From contig CAJXVT010000021.1 in NCBI GenBank assembly GCA_913062575.1, forward strand, positions 1 through 42,655: DNA of 42,655 nt, in the 5' to 3' direction. A program made the translations under genes and the position numbers. Source of the stretch: an uncultured Flavobacteriaceae bacterium. Lineage in GTDB: Bacteria; Bacteroidota; Bacteroidia; Flavobacteriales; Flavobacteriaceae. Shown one piece after another: positions 34,435 through 42,655 of this stretch; positions within the stretch are counted from its first letter, which is position 1, and every line of letters begins with the position of its first letter. Below the pieces are notes generated by a model. The model was given only the letters and a program-made list of their open reading frames with translations. It was not told where the DNA came from and did no database searches.

Positions 34435-35205
34435 TTATAAGGGGAATGAAACTTGAATGAATTTGCTATTTTTTAATAATGAGGAAGGTGTTGCTCCAAT
34501 TGTTTTTACAAATGTTCTGGTTAAGTGTGACTGGTCAGAAAACCCAGTCAAGTAAGCCACTTCTGTTAATGAATGCCCTTTGGAGAGTTCCTTAAAAGCA
34601 AGTTGTAATCTATGCCAAAGAATGTAATTTCTAATCGGTAATCCTATTTCTTGTTTAAACAAATGCAATAATCTACTTTCACTTAAGTAAGAAACATTCA
34701 TTAATATTTCAGTAGTAATTTTGGTGTCTATATTATTAATAATGAAATCAAGAACTTTTGTAATTCGTTGATCTCTATTTTTAAATGAGTGATTCCCTAA
34801 TTTAAACTTGAAAAGTGATTTAATACAGTCGTATAATTGCTCCCAATTACTATCATTTATATATCTAGTGATGTTATTAATGTCTAATTTCTCTAAGTTT
34901 GAGGGCGGTAAATCTATCAACGGCTCTGATAGTAAATATTGGTTATAAACAAATTGACCAAATATTGATTCAGGATCAATGCCTATAATTAGAATTTCTT
35001 GCCCAGAGGCATTACACTCATGTTGATGGTTTGGAGCAACCAATATAGCTTTCCTTTTTATCCAATTTCCACTAGCGCCTCTCCATAAGAACGAATCATT
35101 TATGCTAACAATTAGCTGAATCATTGGGTGTTTGTGACTAGAAATACTTGTGTTATTACTACCAGTGAAAAGAGATAACTCCTTCCAAATAATCAAATGA
35201 TTCAT
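34435..35205 (-). CDS. AraC-family transcriptional regulator
   Basis: A 256-residue regulator. The N-terminal cupin-like sensor domain has ISSHKHPMIQLIVSI and LVAPNHQHECNASG. The C-terminal two helix-turn-helix units begin at about residue 150; the second contains SLTEVAYLTGFSDQSHLTRTF, the AraC signature, with GATPSSLL after it. It is 31 bases upstream of the MBL hydrolase gene and likely regulates it. The effector is unknown. Confidence 0.9.
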   Translation of the reverse strand: MNHLIIWKELSLFTGSNNTSISSHKHPMIQLIVSINDSFLWRGASGNWIKRKAILVAPNHQHECNASGQEILIIGIDPESIFGQFVYNQYLLSEPLIDLPPSNLEKLDINNITRYINDSNWEQLYDCIKSLFKFKLGNHSFKNRDQRITKVLDFIINNIDTKITTEILMNVSYLSESRLLHLFKQEIGLPIRNYILWHRLQLAFKELSKGHSLTEVAYLTGFSDQSHLTRTFVKTIGATPSSLLKNSKFIQVSFPL

Positions 35206-35474
35206 TTTTTATTAATTATTATCAATGTGTGTGTAGGTTTTTTAAGGTTAAAAGTGAGTTATGCTTTTTCCCGTTGCGAAAGATAATTAATTCGTGTGAA
35301 ATTTCATTGAGAATTATGACCTGTATAAATATTTACCATTTCCAGATTTAGTCGAGGTTAAGAAAGACACACTTATTTTGTTTTTTTGATAAAACACCAA
35401 GTACGAACTTATATTATGAGCGTTTTTTTTTATAAAAGAAAGCATTAAATTAGATTAGAAAATAAATAAAGGAA

Positions 35475-37922
35475 TTAAAACTGCATGCCAATCTTGAAAT
35501 TCAAAACACGCCCAGTCATGTAATTCGGAATTCCGTACATGGTTTTAGAATATACATCTCGAACCCAAGTATTAGTAATGGAGTTATTAATGTCAAACAA
35601 GTTGAATAATTCCAAACCAGCCGTTAATTCTTTAAAGTTCCCCAACCAACTTGACGTTGCTTTTTTAGTTTTATCAACAAAAATATAAGAAACACCTAGA
35701 TCTGCACGTTTGTAGGCGCCTAAACGAGTTTGAAATTGATATGGATTTGCATAACTTGGTGATCCGCCAGGAACTCCAGAATTGTATACCAAGTTTAAAT
35801 AGGCTTTTAAATCTGGTAAATTAGGCACATAATCTTGAAATAAGATTCCCAATTTAAAGCGTTGATCTGAAGGTCTTGCAATATATCCCTGATTATTAAT
35901 GTTTTCTTTTGTTTTTAGCAATCCTAAGCTAATCCAACTTTCATTTCCAGGGACAAACTCACCATTTAAGCGAATATCAATTCCAGTTGAATAGGCCGTT
36001 GCGTTATTGTGTGCTTGATAACGAATGCGAACATTATCAACCGTATATGGATTTACGTTTGTTAAATGTTTATAGTAAATTTCTGTGGTCAGTTTAAATG
36101 GTCTGTCCCACATGATAAAGCTATAATCGTTTCCTAAAACAGCATGTACAGATTTTTGTGCTTTTACTTCTGGATGAATTGCACCGAGATTGTCTTTAAG
36201 TTCTTTGTAAAATGGTGGTTGATAATAAAATCCTCCAGAAAAACGAAATAGCATGTCTTTTTCCCAGTCTGGTTTGATAGCAAATTGTGCCCTCGGGCTA
36301 ACGATAAAATGACTTTCAGAAGCGGTTCCATTTGCTTTAACCGACCAGTTTTGAACACGCATTCCGAAATTATACCAAATCTGATGTTCTTTCCAGAAGT
36401 CTTTTCGACTAAACTGTGCAAATCCAGAAATACGATTGATAGTCACATTATTGGTTGCTCTAATACTTTGATAAGGTGTAATACTTCCTTGATAAGGATC
36501 GTACGGTTGATTATTGGCAGAATGATGTGGTGGACGGATTGCAAATCCAACAGAATCAATTACTTCCCATTCTATAATCCGGTCTTTTATGTCTTCTATT
36601 TGATATTTAATTCCAGCTTCAATCTGATTGTTATCCTTTTTATAAGTTCCTTTAAGTTGCAGGTTGGCTATCAAAGCATCTAAGTCGTTACGAGCATGGT
36701 TTAATTGTGAGCCAATTCCGGTAGAAAAATCTACTTCGCCAAAGTTTTCAGAACCTAAGTTGCTGTCAACTTCACCTAAATTATACGAAGCTAAAATATC
36801 GTAATATTCTTCTTCTTGTGTATTGTATACAGATGCTGTGGCTTGTAGTGTTGTGTTCTCGTTGAGTTTATATGTTGTGTTTAGAGCTCCAAAACCGGTT
36901 AAAAAACTATCTTTTTCTTGTCCGCTATAAAACACAATCAATTCTATTGGATCTGCTAATGTTCCAAATCGTGTTCTACGAGAAATAGGTGTGTAATTAT
37001 ATTTGTTAAGAGAGAAATTCCCTAAAAAGTTAAGTGTTACTTTTTCATTTAACGTATAGGTTAGGTAGGTTTGAATATCTGTAAAGCTGGGCTTGTAATT
37101 GGTTTCAATTTGTTTGCTATTTACAAATAAGCTATTGTTTCTATGGCGTATTCCTAGAATCCCGCTTAACTTTTCATTCTTGGTTTGTCCTTCTATAGTT
37201 GCGCTTCCTCCAACCAAACTTAATTCTACACTGGTTTTAAATTCTGTAGGTTTTCTATAAGTGATATCTAGTACTGAAGATAGCTTGTCGCCATATTTAG
37301 CTTGAAAACCTCCCGCAGAAAAATGAATCTTCTGCACCATTTCTGAATTGATAAAACTTAAACCTTCTTGTTGTCCAGAGCGCACTAAAAAAGGTCTGTA
37401 AATTTCAATTCCGTTTACATATACTAAATTTTCATCAAAATTACCACCTCTAACATTGTATTGGGTGCTCAGTTCGTTATTGTTGTTTACTCCAGCAAAG
37501 GTCATTAATAAGTTTTCTACACCCGTATTTACGCCAGGTAGGCGTTTTACTTTTACAATATCAATTGTCGTAATCCCTTTTGCGCTATTTGTGTTGTTTT
37601 CTACCTTAACTTCATCTAATTCTTTTGTTAGAGATATCAAAGTGGGAGAGTAGGTTAAAATCCTTCTACTTCTTAGTGTTATTTTTTTTAGATGTTTTTT
37701 ATATGAAATATGGCTAAATGTAACCGTAATTGTTTTCCTGATTGGAATGATAAGTTCATAATATCCATTTGCATCTGTTGCTGTTCCTTTATCAGAATAA
37801 GTTACAGAAACACCTTTGATAGGGGATTTCTGTTTATTGACAACATACCCTTTTAGGGTTGTTGTATTCTGAGCAACTAAAATAGTTGGAAAGATGATGA
37901 AAAGGATGTATAGTTTTTTCAC
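35475..37922 (-). CDS. TonB-dependent outer-membrane receptor
   Basis: An 815-residue outer-membrane transporter. A signal peptide (about 1-17) precedes a carboxypeptidase-regulatory-like domain (about 22-95, LKGYVVNKQKSPIKGVSV). The plug follows (YNVRGGNFDENLVYVNGIEI around residue 160-180), then a 22-strand-type barrel ending in the terminal Phe (FKIGMQF). It has no SusD partner next to it, so it is unlikely to be a SusC of a glycan locus. It follows the M23 peptidase gene by 27 bases. The imported or surface-bound substrate is unknown. Confidence 0.93.
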   Translation of the reverse strand: MKKLYILFIIFPTILVAQNTTTLKGYVVNKQKSPIKGVSVTYSDKGTATDANGYYELIIPIRKTITVTFSHISYKKHLKKITLRSRRILTYSPTLISLTKELDEVKVENNTNSAKGITTIDIVKVKRLPGVNTGVENLLMTFAGVNNNNELSTQYNVRGGNFDENLVYVNGIEIYRPFLVRSGQQEGLSFINSEMVQKIHFSAGGFQAKYGDKLSSVLDITYRKPTEFKTSVELSLVGGSATIEGQTKNEKLSGILGIRHRNNSLFVNSKQIETNYKPSFTDIQTYLTYTLNEKVTLNFLGNFSLNKYNYTPISRRTRFGTLADPIELIVFYSGQEKDSFLTGFGALNTTYKLNENTTLQATASVYNTQEEEYYDILASYNLGEVDSNLGSENFGEVDFSTGIGSQLNHARNDLDALIANLQLKGTYKKDNNQIEAGIKYQIEDIKDRIIEWEVIDSVGFAIRPPHHSANNQPYDPYQGSITPYQSIRATNNVTINRISGFAQFSRKDFWKEHQIWYNFGMRVQNWSVKANGTASESHFIVSPRAQFAIKPDWEKDMLFRFSGGFYYQPPFYKELKDNLGAIHPEVKAQKSVHAVLGNDYSFIMWDRPFKLTTEIYYKHLTNVNPYTVDNVRIRYQAHNNATAYSTGIDIRLNGEFVPGNESWISLGLLKTKENINNQGYIARPSDQRFKLGILFQDYVPNLPDLKAYLNLVYNSGVPGGSPSYANPYQFQTRLGAYKRADLGVSYIFVDKTKKATSSWLGNFKELTAGLELFNLFDINNSITNTWVRDVYSKTMYGIPNYMTGRVLNFKIGMQF

Positions 37923-37949
37923 TAATTGATTTGATTTTAAAATGCTAAT

Positions 37950-39647
37950 TTATTCTTTTTTATAAAACGTTGCATTTAATATATTCGTATTTCCAACATT
38001 GTCTTCTACAATAACTTCTAAAAGGTGTTTTGAACCAACTAGCTTTTTGTCAGAAAATTGATATACAATTTGTTTCTTTTTTAAGTCGTATTCCATTAAA
38101 ATCCATTCGCCATCTATGGTTGCTTTGTATGATTTAATTCCTGTTCCTTTATCCGAAATTTCAACAATAATCTTGGAGTGTTTTGTGATCCATTGATTGT
38201 TTTTGAAGTTTTTTAAATATAGTGTAGGATTTTGAATATCAGAAAGTAACGTGTAGTTACCTAAGGTTTTTGTTGTGGTAAAGAATTTTTCTTTTTTCTT
38301 TCTTGTATTTTGATATGTTGGATACTTTTTGTTGTTGGTGTTAGCGATGTACATGGTGCTTCTTTCTTTTTCTGTATACTTAGAAACATCAAAGGTTAAT
38401 GTAAAACTTTTATTTAAAGGAATGTTTGGTTTATGTATAGATACGCTATTTTTTTTAATAGTAAAATCTAAATATACATCATTATAAAAAGTGTTCTTAG
38501 GAAAAGCAATAGTCACGTTTTTCTTCGTGAATTTTTGAAACTCTGAAGCTGTAATTTTATAATCTGAAGTGTCTTTTACTTGCTTAAAAATAGCATTATT
38601 TTGCACACCTTTTACAGGGATTTTTATACTTGTTTGATTGCCAATATAATCTGAAGCAATAATTTCTATGGTATAATTAAATCCTTCTTTAATATTTATA
38701 ATACCATCATTTAATAAATCCTTATATATATTTAATTGATTTCCTGTTACTTTAAAAGTCCTTTGAAACCTGTTTTTGTACTTAGAAAATTGCGGATAAT
38801 CGATGAGTAAATTTATGTATTTACTCTCAGTAAACGAGAATTCTTCTACATCATGATAGTATACTTTATGTCCATTTACCTTCATTTCTAAACTGTAAAT
38901 ACCATTTTTATTATAGGCTTTATTTAATTGATCGTACACATTAATTCCGAAACCAATTGGCCCTTTAGCAGTAATTCTGTTTGTTGTGTAATAATTGTCT
39001 TTAATCTTCTTAAAAGGTAAAATAGTTTTTTTTATGTTCTGATTAACCCTTGATGAATCTGATAGTGTATACACCATTATCCCTTTAACTCTAGGAGCAA
39101 TAGTGTCTTTTACTTTTATGCCAAATAATAATGGGTTGATAATGTGCTCGGTTTCTGTATCTCTAATTTCAAAATGCAAATGCGGAGCTACAAATCCGCC
39201 AGTACTTCCAGAATAGGCAATAATTTGCCCTTTTTTTACAGGTATTTCTACTTTTTTAGGAAATATATTCCCTGTTTCGTAGCTTTCTTTTTCATATTGA
39301 ATGCTTTTTACATAATCTTCAATTCCGTTACCGAACTTACTTAAATGACCATAAACACTAGTGTAGCCATTTGGATGAGAGATGTAAATCACTTTTCCAT
39401 ATCCCCAAAGAGCAACTTTAATTCTTGAGATATATCCATCTGCTGCGGCATATACAGGTAGGCCTTCTTTACGCTGAGTTTTAATATCAATTCCTGCATG
39501 AAAATGGTTACTTCTAAGCTCTCCAAAGGTTCCAGCCAGAATAGTCTCAATGTCTAATGGGTTCCTAAAATAGTTGGTAGGGTATTTTTTTTGCCCAAAA
39601 GAAATAGTCGTAAATAAGAGTCCGAGAAAGAATAAAAAACACTTCAA
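37950..39647 (-). CDS. Secreted M23-family peptidase
   Basis: A 565-residue exported protein. The LytM-type M23 domain lies at about 45-175: HFHAGIDI (H50, D54), YGHLSKF, and APHLHFEI (H156, H158), the full set of zinc ligands and catalytic His. M23 enzymes cut peptidoglycan cross-links. The remaining 390 residues are beta-rich and probably anchor or position it. The start is TTG at 39647: an in-frame stop lies six bases upstream and the signal peptide begins at that codon, so no ATG is available. It is the first gene of a pair with the TonB-dependent receptor. Confidence 0.92.
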   Translation of the reverse strand: MKCFLFFLGLLFTTISFGQKKYPTNYFRNPLDIETILAGTFGELRSNHFHAGIDIKTQRKEGLPVYAAADGYISRIKVALWGYGKVIYISHPNGYTSVYGHLSKFGNGIEDYVKSIQYEKESYETGNIFPKKVEIPVKKGQIIAYSGSTGGFVAPHLHFEIRDTETEHIINPLLFGIKVKDTIAPRVKGIMVYTLSDSSRVNQNIKKTILPFKKIKDNYYTTNRITAKGPIGFGINVYDQLNKAYNKNGIYSLEMKVNGHKVYYHDVEEFSFTESKYINLLIDYPQFSKYKNRFQRTFKVTGNQLNIYKDLLNDGIINIKEGFNYTIEIIASDYIGNQTSIKIPVKGVQNNAIFKQVKDTSDYKITASEFQKFTKKNVTIAFPKNTFYNDVYLDFTIKKNSVSIHKPNIPLNKSFTLTFDVSKYTEKERSTMYIANTNNKKYPTYQNTRKKKEKFFTTTKTLGNYTLLSDIQNPTLYLKNFKNNQWITKHSKIIVEISDKGTGIKSYKATIDGEWILMEYDLKKKQIVYQFSDKKLVGSKHLLEVIVEDNVGNTNILNATFYKKE

Positions 39648-39758
39648 ATTTCAATTTTTATGCTAAAGTAGTAAAAAAATGAAGTTACAAAAGATTATAA
39701 TTGCAAATCGCTGTTTTACAGTGATTTAGGTATTATAAGGTAAAAAAGGTGTTTTTTT

Positions 39759-39789
39759 TTGTGATTTAACAATCAGAATGCTAACTTTG
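39759..39789 (+). promoter_or_regulatory. Candidate promoter of the coiled-coil/zapA unit
   Basis: TAACTTTG at 39782-39789 fits TAnnTTTG; TTG at 39759-39761 gives a 20-bp spacer. The coding start is about 28 bases downstream of the -7 box. Confidence 0.55.
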
Positions 39790-39817
39790 TTGAAATAGTT
39801 TTGATTCTTAATAATTG

Positions 39818-40108
39818 ATGCGTAAAACAATAGAAGCTATTCATATTCTTGAAGATAGGTTAAAAAACTTACTTGCGAATTATGAATTTTTAAAGGAAGA
39901 AAATGAACTTTTGCTTCAGAATGTAAGTAAATTACAGCATCAAGTTCAAAAGAATCAACAATTAATCGAAGGTCAGAAGAATGAATATGACCTATTGAAG
40001 ATTGCAAAAACTATTGAAGGCAGTAACGATAGTACTAGAGAAACAAAACTCAAAATAAATGCTTTAATTCGAGAAATCGATAAATGTATTATTCAATTAA
40101 ACGAATAA
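39818..40108 (+). CDS. Small coiled-coil protein, probable ZapA partner
   Basis: A 96-residue protein that is almost all one alpha-helical coiled coil, with heptad leucines in EDRLKNLLANYEFLKEEN and LLQNVSKLQHQVQK. It starts at the ATG at 39818 (the TTG before it adds one residue only). It is followed 15 bases later by zapA. This pair I recall as standard in Flavobacteria. The size and coiled-coil character resemble ZapB, which bridges ZapA and the chromosome in E. coli, but no sequence similarity can be claimed. Confidence 0.8.
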   Translation: MRKTIEAIHILEDRLKNLLANYEFLKEENELLLQNVSKLQHQVQKNQQLIEGQKNEYDLLKIAKTIEGSNDSTRETKLKINALIREIDKCIIQLNE

Positions 40109-40123
40109 AAAAGTTCATTAACA

Positions 40124-40417
40124 GTGTCAGGGAAACTAAAAATTAATGTTGTAATTGCAGGAAGAACATATCCTTTAAGTGTAAAAAACACACAAGAAGA
40201 AGAAGGTATGAGAAAAGCAGCAACCAACATCAATCAATTAATTTCTTTATACGAGCAAAATTATGCTGTTAATGATAAACAAGATGTATTAGCTATGTGT
40301 GCTTTGCGTTTTGCATCACAAGTTGAAATTGCAACGATAGATGAAAATAATACATCAGATGAAGCATTGAAAAAAATAAATAATTTAAATGCATTATTAG
40401 AATCGCATTTAGAATAA
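40124..40417 (+). CDS. zapA: Cell division protein ZapA
   Basis: ZapA binds FtsZ and bundles protofilaments at the division ring. The 97-residue protein has the family's N-terminal strands (LKINVVIAGRTYPLSVK) and the C-terminal helix for tetramer formation (LAMCALRFASQVEIA). The start is GTG at 40124, giving the typical MSGKLKINV beginning. 6S RNA begins just downstream, the same arrangement as zapA-ssrS in E. coli. Confidence 0.92.
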   Translation: MSGKLKINVVIAGRTYPLSVKNTQEEEGMRKAATNINQLISLYEQNYAVNDKQDVLAMCALRFASQVEIATIDENNTSDEALKKINNLNALLESHLE

Positions 40418-40440
40418 GTTCATTAAAATAACATTAAAAT

Positions 40441-40626
40441 ACACTGCCTACGTTAGTAATTAGTTTATTAAACTCAACACTATTCAATTATGAAGGATGA
40501 GTCTTAATTGTAAAAGCAAGCCATTAATACTGGATTTTTTAGTATCAGATGGATCCTTGACCAGTTAGTTAGTCCTATAACTGCCATAATGGAGTTTAAA
40601 AAACCACCTAATGTAGGCTTTTTTTT
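40441..40626 (+). ncRNA. ssrS: 6S RNA (6S-Flavo type)
   Basis: 6S RNA imitates an open promoter and binds RNA polymerase holoenzyme. The ends pair as GCCTACGTTAG (40446-40456) with CTAATGTAGGC (40608-40618), continued by a 15-nt helix (40461-40475 with 40592-40606, two mismatches). An apical arm comprises AAGGAT/ATCCTT, CCAT/ATGG and ATACT/AGTAT. The 3' side of the bubble holds a hairpin CAGTTA/TAACTG, as known 6S RNAs do. The 3' closing strand is followed by a T-run that ends transcription. Its position after zapA and before rny supports the call. Confidence 0.85.
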
Positions 40627-40644
40627 ATATATAAAAAGTAAATT

Positions 40645-42210
40645 ATGGATGGAGTGATACTTCCTTTTGCACTAAGTGTAGTAGGAGCAGTTATAGGGTT
40701 TATTATTGCAAAAGCAATAGAGAAGTCTAGAGAAAAAAAATTATTAAATACCACAAAGAAAGAGGCCGCAACGATAATAAAAGAAGCAAAAGTAGATGCT
40801 GAATCGTTGAAGAAAGATAAGATCTTACAAGCTAAAGAGAGGTTTATAGAACTTAAATCTGAGCATGAAAAAGTGATTTTTTCGCGTGAAAAAAAGATGT
40901 CTGATGTAGAAAAAAGAATTAGAGATAGAGAATCTCAAGTTGCATCAGAAGTTGATAAAAACAAAAGACTGAACAAGTCTATTGAACAGAAAGAAGCCGA
41001 TTATACATACAAACTTGATTTCTTAGATAAGAAAGAAGGTGATCTAGATAAAATGCACAAAAGACATGTAGATATGTTGGAGCAAATTTCTGGATTATCT
41101 GCAGACGAAGCTAAAAAAGAATTGGTTACTTCTTTAAAAGATGAAGCTAAAACTGAAGCGATGGCTTTTATTCAGAATTCTATTGAAGAAGCTAAACTTA
41201 CAGCAGAGCAAGATGCCCGTAAAGTTGTTTTAAGCACTATTCAAAGAGTTGGAGTAGAGCAAGCAGTAGAAAACTGTGTCTCAGTCTTTAATCTTGAGTC
41301 TGATGATGTTAAAGGACGTATTATCGGTAGAGAAGGAAGGAATATTAGAGCAATTGAAGCTGCAACAGGTGTAGAAATTATTGTTGATGATACTCCAGAA
41401 GCAATAATTTTATCTTGTTTTGATCCTGTTAGAAGAGAAATAGCACGTCTATCATTACATAAATTAGTAACTGATGGAAGGATTCATCCAGCAAGAATTG
41501 AAGAGGTTGTAAAGAAGACAGAAAAACAAATTACCCAAGAAATTATTGAAGTTGGTAAGCGTACCGTTATTGATTTAGGTATAAGTGGATTGCATCCAGA
41601 GTTGATTAAAACTATTGGGCGTATGAAATATCGTTCTTCATATGGACAAAACTTATTGCAACACTCTAGAGAAGTAGCAAACCTTTGTGGAATTATGGCT
41701 GCAGAAATGGGCTTAAATGCAAAAATGGCTAAACGTGCTGGATTGTTACATGATATCGGAAAAGTGCCAGATACAGAAAGTGAATTACCGCATGCTTTAT
41801 TAGGAATGCAATGGGCAGAGAAATACGGTGAAAAAGCAGAAGTTTGTAATGCTATTGGAGCGCATCATGATGAAATTGAAATGAAGAGTTTAATTTCTCC
41901 AATTGTACAAGTTTGTGATGCTATTTCTGGAGCAAGACCTGGAGCAAGACGACAGGTATTGGATTCTTATATTCAACGATTAAAAGATTTAGAAGATATT
42001 GCTTTCGGGTTTACCGGAGTTCAAAAAGCATATGCAATTCAAGCTGGTAGAGAATTACGTGTTATGGTAGAAAGTGCTAAAGTAAATGACGAAAAAGCTG
42101 CTGAATTATCATTCGGAATTTCTCAAAAAATACAAAATGATATGACCTATCCAGGTCAAGTAAAAGTGACTGTAATTAGAGAAACTAGGGCTGTGAATGT
42201 AGCTAGATAA
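40645..42210 (+). CDS. rny: Ribonuclease Y
   Basis: RNase Y is a membrane-bound endoribonuclease that starts mRNA decay. The 521 residues show an N-terminal membrane helix (about 4-22), a long coiled coil (about 25-190), a KH domain with [15 protein letters not shown] (about 228) and an HD domain with H369-D370 in [15 protein letters not shown] follows within the HD domain. The length is standard. It starts 18 bases after the 6S RNA end, so the 6S terminator stands in the leader region and may set the level of read-through. Confidence 0.96.
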   Translation: MDGVILPFALSVVGAVIGFIIAKAIEKSREKKLLNTTKKEAATIIKEAKVDAESLKKDKILQAKERFIELKSEHEKVIFSREKKMSDVEKRIRDRESQVASEVDKNKRLNKSIEQKEADYTYKLDFLDKKEGDLDKMHKRHVDMLEQISGLSADEAKKELVTSLKDEAKTEAMAFIQNSIEEAKLTAEQDARKVVLSTIQRVGVEQAVENCVSVFNLESDDVKGRIIGREGRNIRAIEAATGVEIIVDDTPEAIILSCFDPVRREIARLSLHKLVTDGRIHPARIEEVVKKTEKQITQEIIEVGKRTVIDLGISGLHPELIKTIGRMKYRSSYGQNLLQHSREVANLCGIMAAEMGLNAKMAKRAGLLHDIGKVPDTESELPHALLGMQWAEKYGEKAEVCNAIGAHHDEIEMKSLISPIVQVCDAISGARPGARRQVLDSYIQRLKDLEDIAFGFTGVQKAYAIQAGRELRVMVESAKVNDEKAAELSFGISQKIQNDMTYPGQVKVTVIRETRAVNVAR

Positions 42211-42230
42211 AGTTAAAAGTATATATTATT

Positions 42231-42264
42231 AAAAAAGCCTTAAGATTTTTCTTAAGGCTTTTTT
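42231..42264. terminator. Bidirectional terminator between rny and the recombinase gene
   Basis: AAAAAAGCCTTAAG and CTTAAGGCTTTTTT form a 14-bp stem with loop ATTTTT. It overlaps the stop of the minus-strand recombinase gene by two bases. Confidence 0.9.
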
Positions 42265-42655
42265 AATTTCTAGGATGATAGGTTTCAACAACGTTTTTCA
42301 AAAACGACCTGTCTAAATGCACATAAATTTCTGTTGTAGTTATGCTTTCATGTCCTAGCATTTGCTGTATTGCTCTTAAATCTGCACCACCTTCTAATAA
42401 ATGTGTTGCAAAAGAATGACGTAATGTATGTGGACCAATTTTTTTATTCAAATTGATTTTCACAGCTAATTCTTTTATAATCATAAAAATCATTTGTCTG
42501 CTTAATCCTTTTCCTCTTCTATTTAAAAACAAGGTGTCTTCGTAACCTTTTTGAGGTGTAAGATGACTTCTAATATCTTTTATGTAAAAGTTGATGTATT
42601 TCTGAGTGCTATCATGAATCGGCGTGTAGCGTTCTTTATTTCCTTTTCCTAAAAC
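42263..42655 (-). CDS. xerD: Tyrosine recombinase XerC/XerD, C-terminal part
   Basis: 130 codons before the stop are in the window; the 5' part runs off the right edge. The sequence enters at VLGKGNKERYTPIHDS and has the catalytic residues HTLRHSFATHLL (H and R), GHESITTTEIY with the second H and the nucleophile Tyr, and the C-terminal FLKNVVETYHPRN. XerC/XerD resolve chromosome dimers at dif. The IYVHLD motif and flavobacterial context suggest XerD, but XerC is not excluded. The lack of flanking mobile genes argues against a phage or integron integrase. Confidence 0.85.
   Translation of the reverse strand, partial: VLGKGNKERYTPIHDSTQKYINFYIKDIRSHLTPQKGYEDTLFLNRRGKGLSRQMIFMIIKELAVKINLNKKIGPHTLRHSFATHLLEGGADLRAIQQMLGHESITTTEIYVHLDRSFLKNVVETYHPRN

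Noticed and set aside
35206..35474. Possible small gene or RNA in the gap between the receptor and AraC genes
   Set aside because: No ORF of credible length, no strong hairpin with T-run, and no exact promoter box could be found by eye.
36285..36683. Open frame of 132 codons on the plus strand inside the TonB-dependent receptor gene
   Set aside because: Antisense shadow of a well-conserved barrel region; no start context or known domain.
42263..42655. Mobile element or integron suggested by the tyrosine recombinase
   Set aside because: The sequence fits housekeeping XerC/XerD, and there are no attachment sites, cassettes or phage genes nearby.
1..42655. CRISPR array, prophage or defence island
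   Set aside because: No regularly spaced repeats, cas, phage structural, restriction or toxin-antitoxin genes are present; the only short direct repeat of note is the pair at 19263-19296.

Overview
The window is AT-rich DNA of a member of the Bacteroidota, most likely a marine Flavobacteriaceae (Tenacibaculum/Polaribacter-like; genus is inference). Reasons: Shine-Dalgarno sequences are mostly absent, several genes have the Bacteroidota -7 box TAnnTTTG upstream, secreted proteins start with short signal peptides ending near a Gln, and families typical of the group are present (BshB1 bacillithiol deacetylase, TonB-dependent receptor with a carboxypeptidase-like N-terminal domain, LytS/LytTR pairs, a histidine kinase fused to a two-component propeller, 6S-Flavo RNA). 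It reads as ordinary chromosome: there is no insertion sequence, prophage, CRISPR array or plasmid function. The low GC looks even throughout.

Layout. 1-3000: start of a Gfo/Idh/MocA oxidoreductase (cut by the edge), pcm, a SAM methyltransferase, then kdsC and a DUF2520 gene on the minus strand with a small dispersed repeat between them. 3000-7650: a MATE exporter with a hairpin-rich leader, a Cys/Met-type PLP enzyme translationally coupled to bshB1, tRNA-His with its own promoter and terminator, and a threonine/serine dehydratase-like enzyme. 7650-12650: a minus-strand operon of propeller histidine kinase, metallophosphoesterase, LytTR regulator and an unknown membrane-anchored protein. 12750-23200: a tricorn-like S41 peptidase, convergent with a VIT/vWA protein plus a lipoprotein that looks caspase-like, then an HTTM-like membrane protein and uvrA. 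23400-29050: an ECF sigma factor with a 47-residue companion ORF, nth, bcp, a putative HEXXH peptidase, DUF4386/DUF3303, and a secreted alpha/beta hydrolase. 29270-31070: a LytS/LytTR two-component pair. 31067-35205: SGNH hydrolase, class C beta-lactamase-like hydrolase, MBL-fold hydrolase and an AraC regulator. 35475-39647: an M23 peptidase and a TonB-dependent receptor. 39818-42655: a coiled-coil protein, zapA, 6S RNA, rny, and the 3' part of a XerC/XerD recombinase.

The strongest candidate for something little described is at 15961-19296. A secreted VIT/vWA protein with an intact MIDAS motif is followed 4 bases later by a lipoprotein carrying a His...Cys pair in the arrangement of clan CD (caspase-like) peptidases. 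The operon is preceded by a perfect 13-bp direct repeat with a 21-bp period, placed upstream of a -7 box as a LytTR activator site would be. Other leads are the structured MATE leader, the small ORF behind the sigma factor, a coiled-coil partner before zapA, and loss of usual metal-binding cysteines in both Nth and UvrA.

No gene-free stretch exceeds about 300 bases, apart from 24005-24370, which holds the 47-residue ORF, a terminator and a palindromic repeat. The gaps at 23201-23416, 29053-29271 and 35206-35474 hold nothing I could assign beyond the promoter boxes listed; 33241-33482 holds two palindromes.
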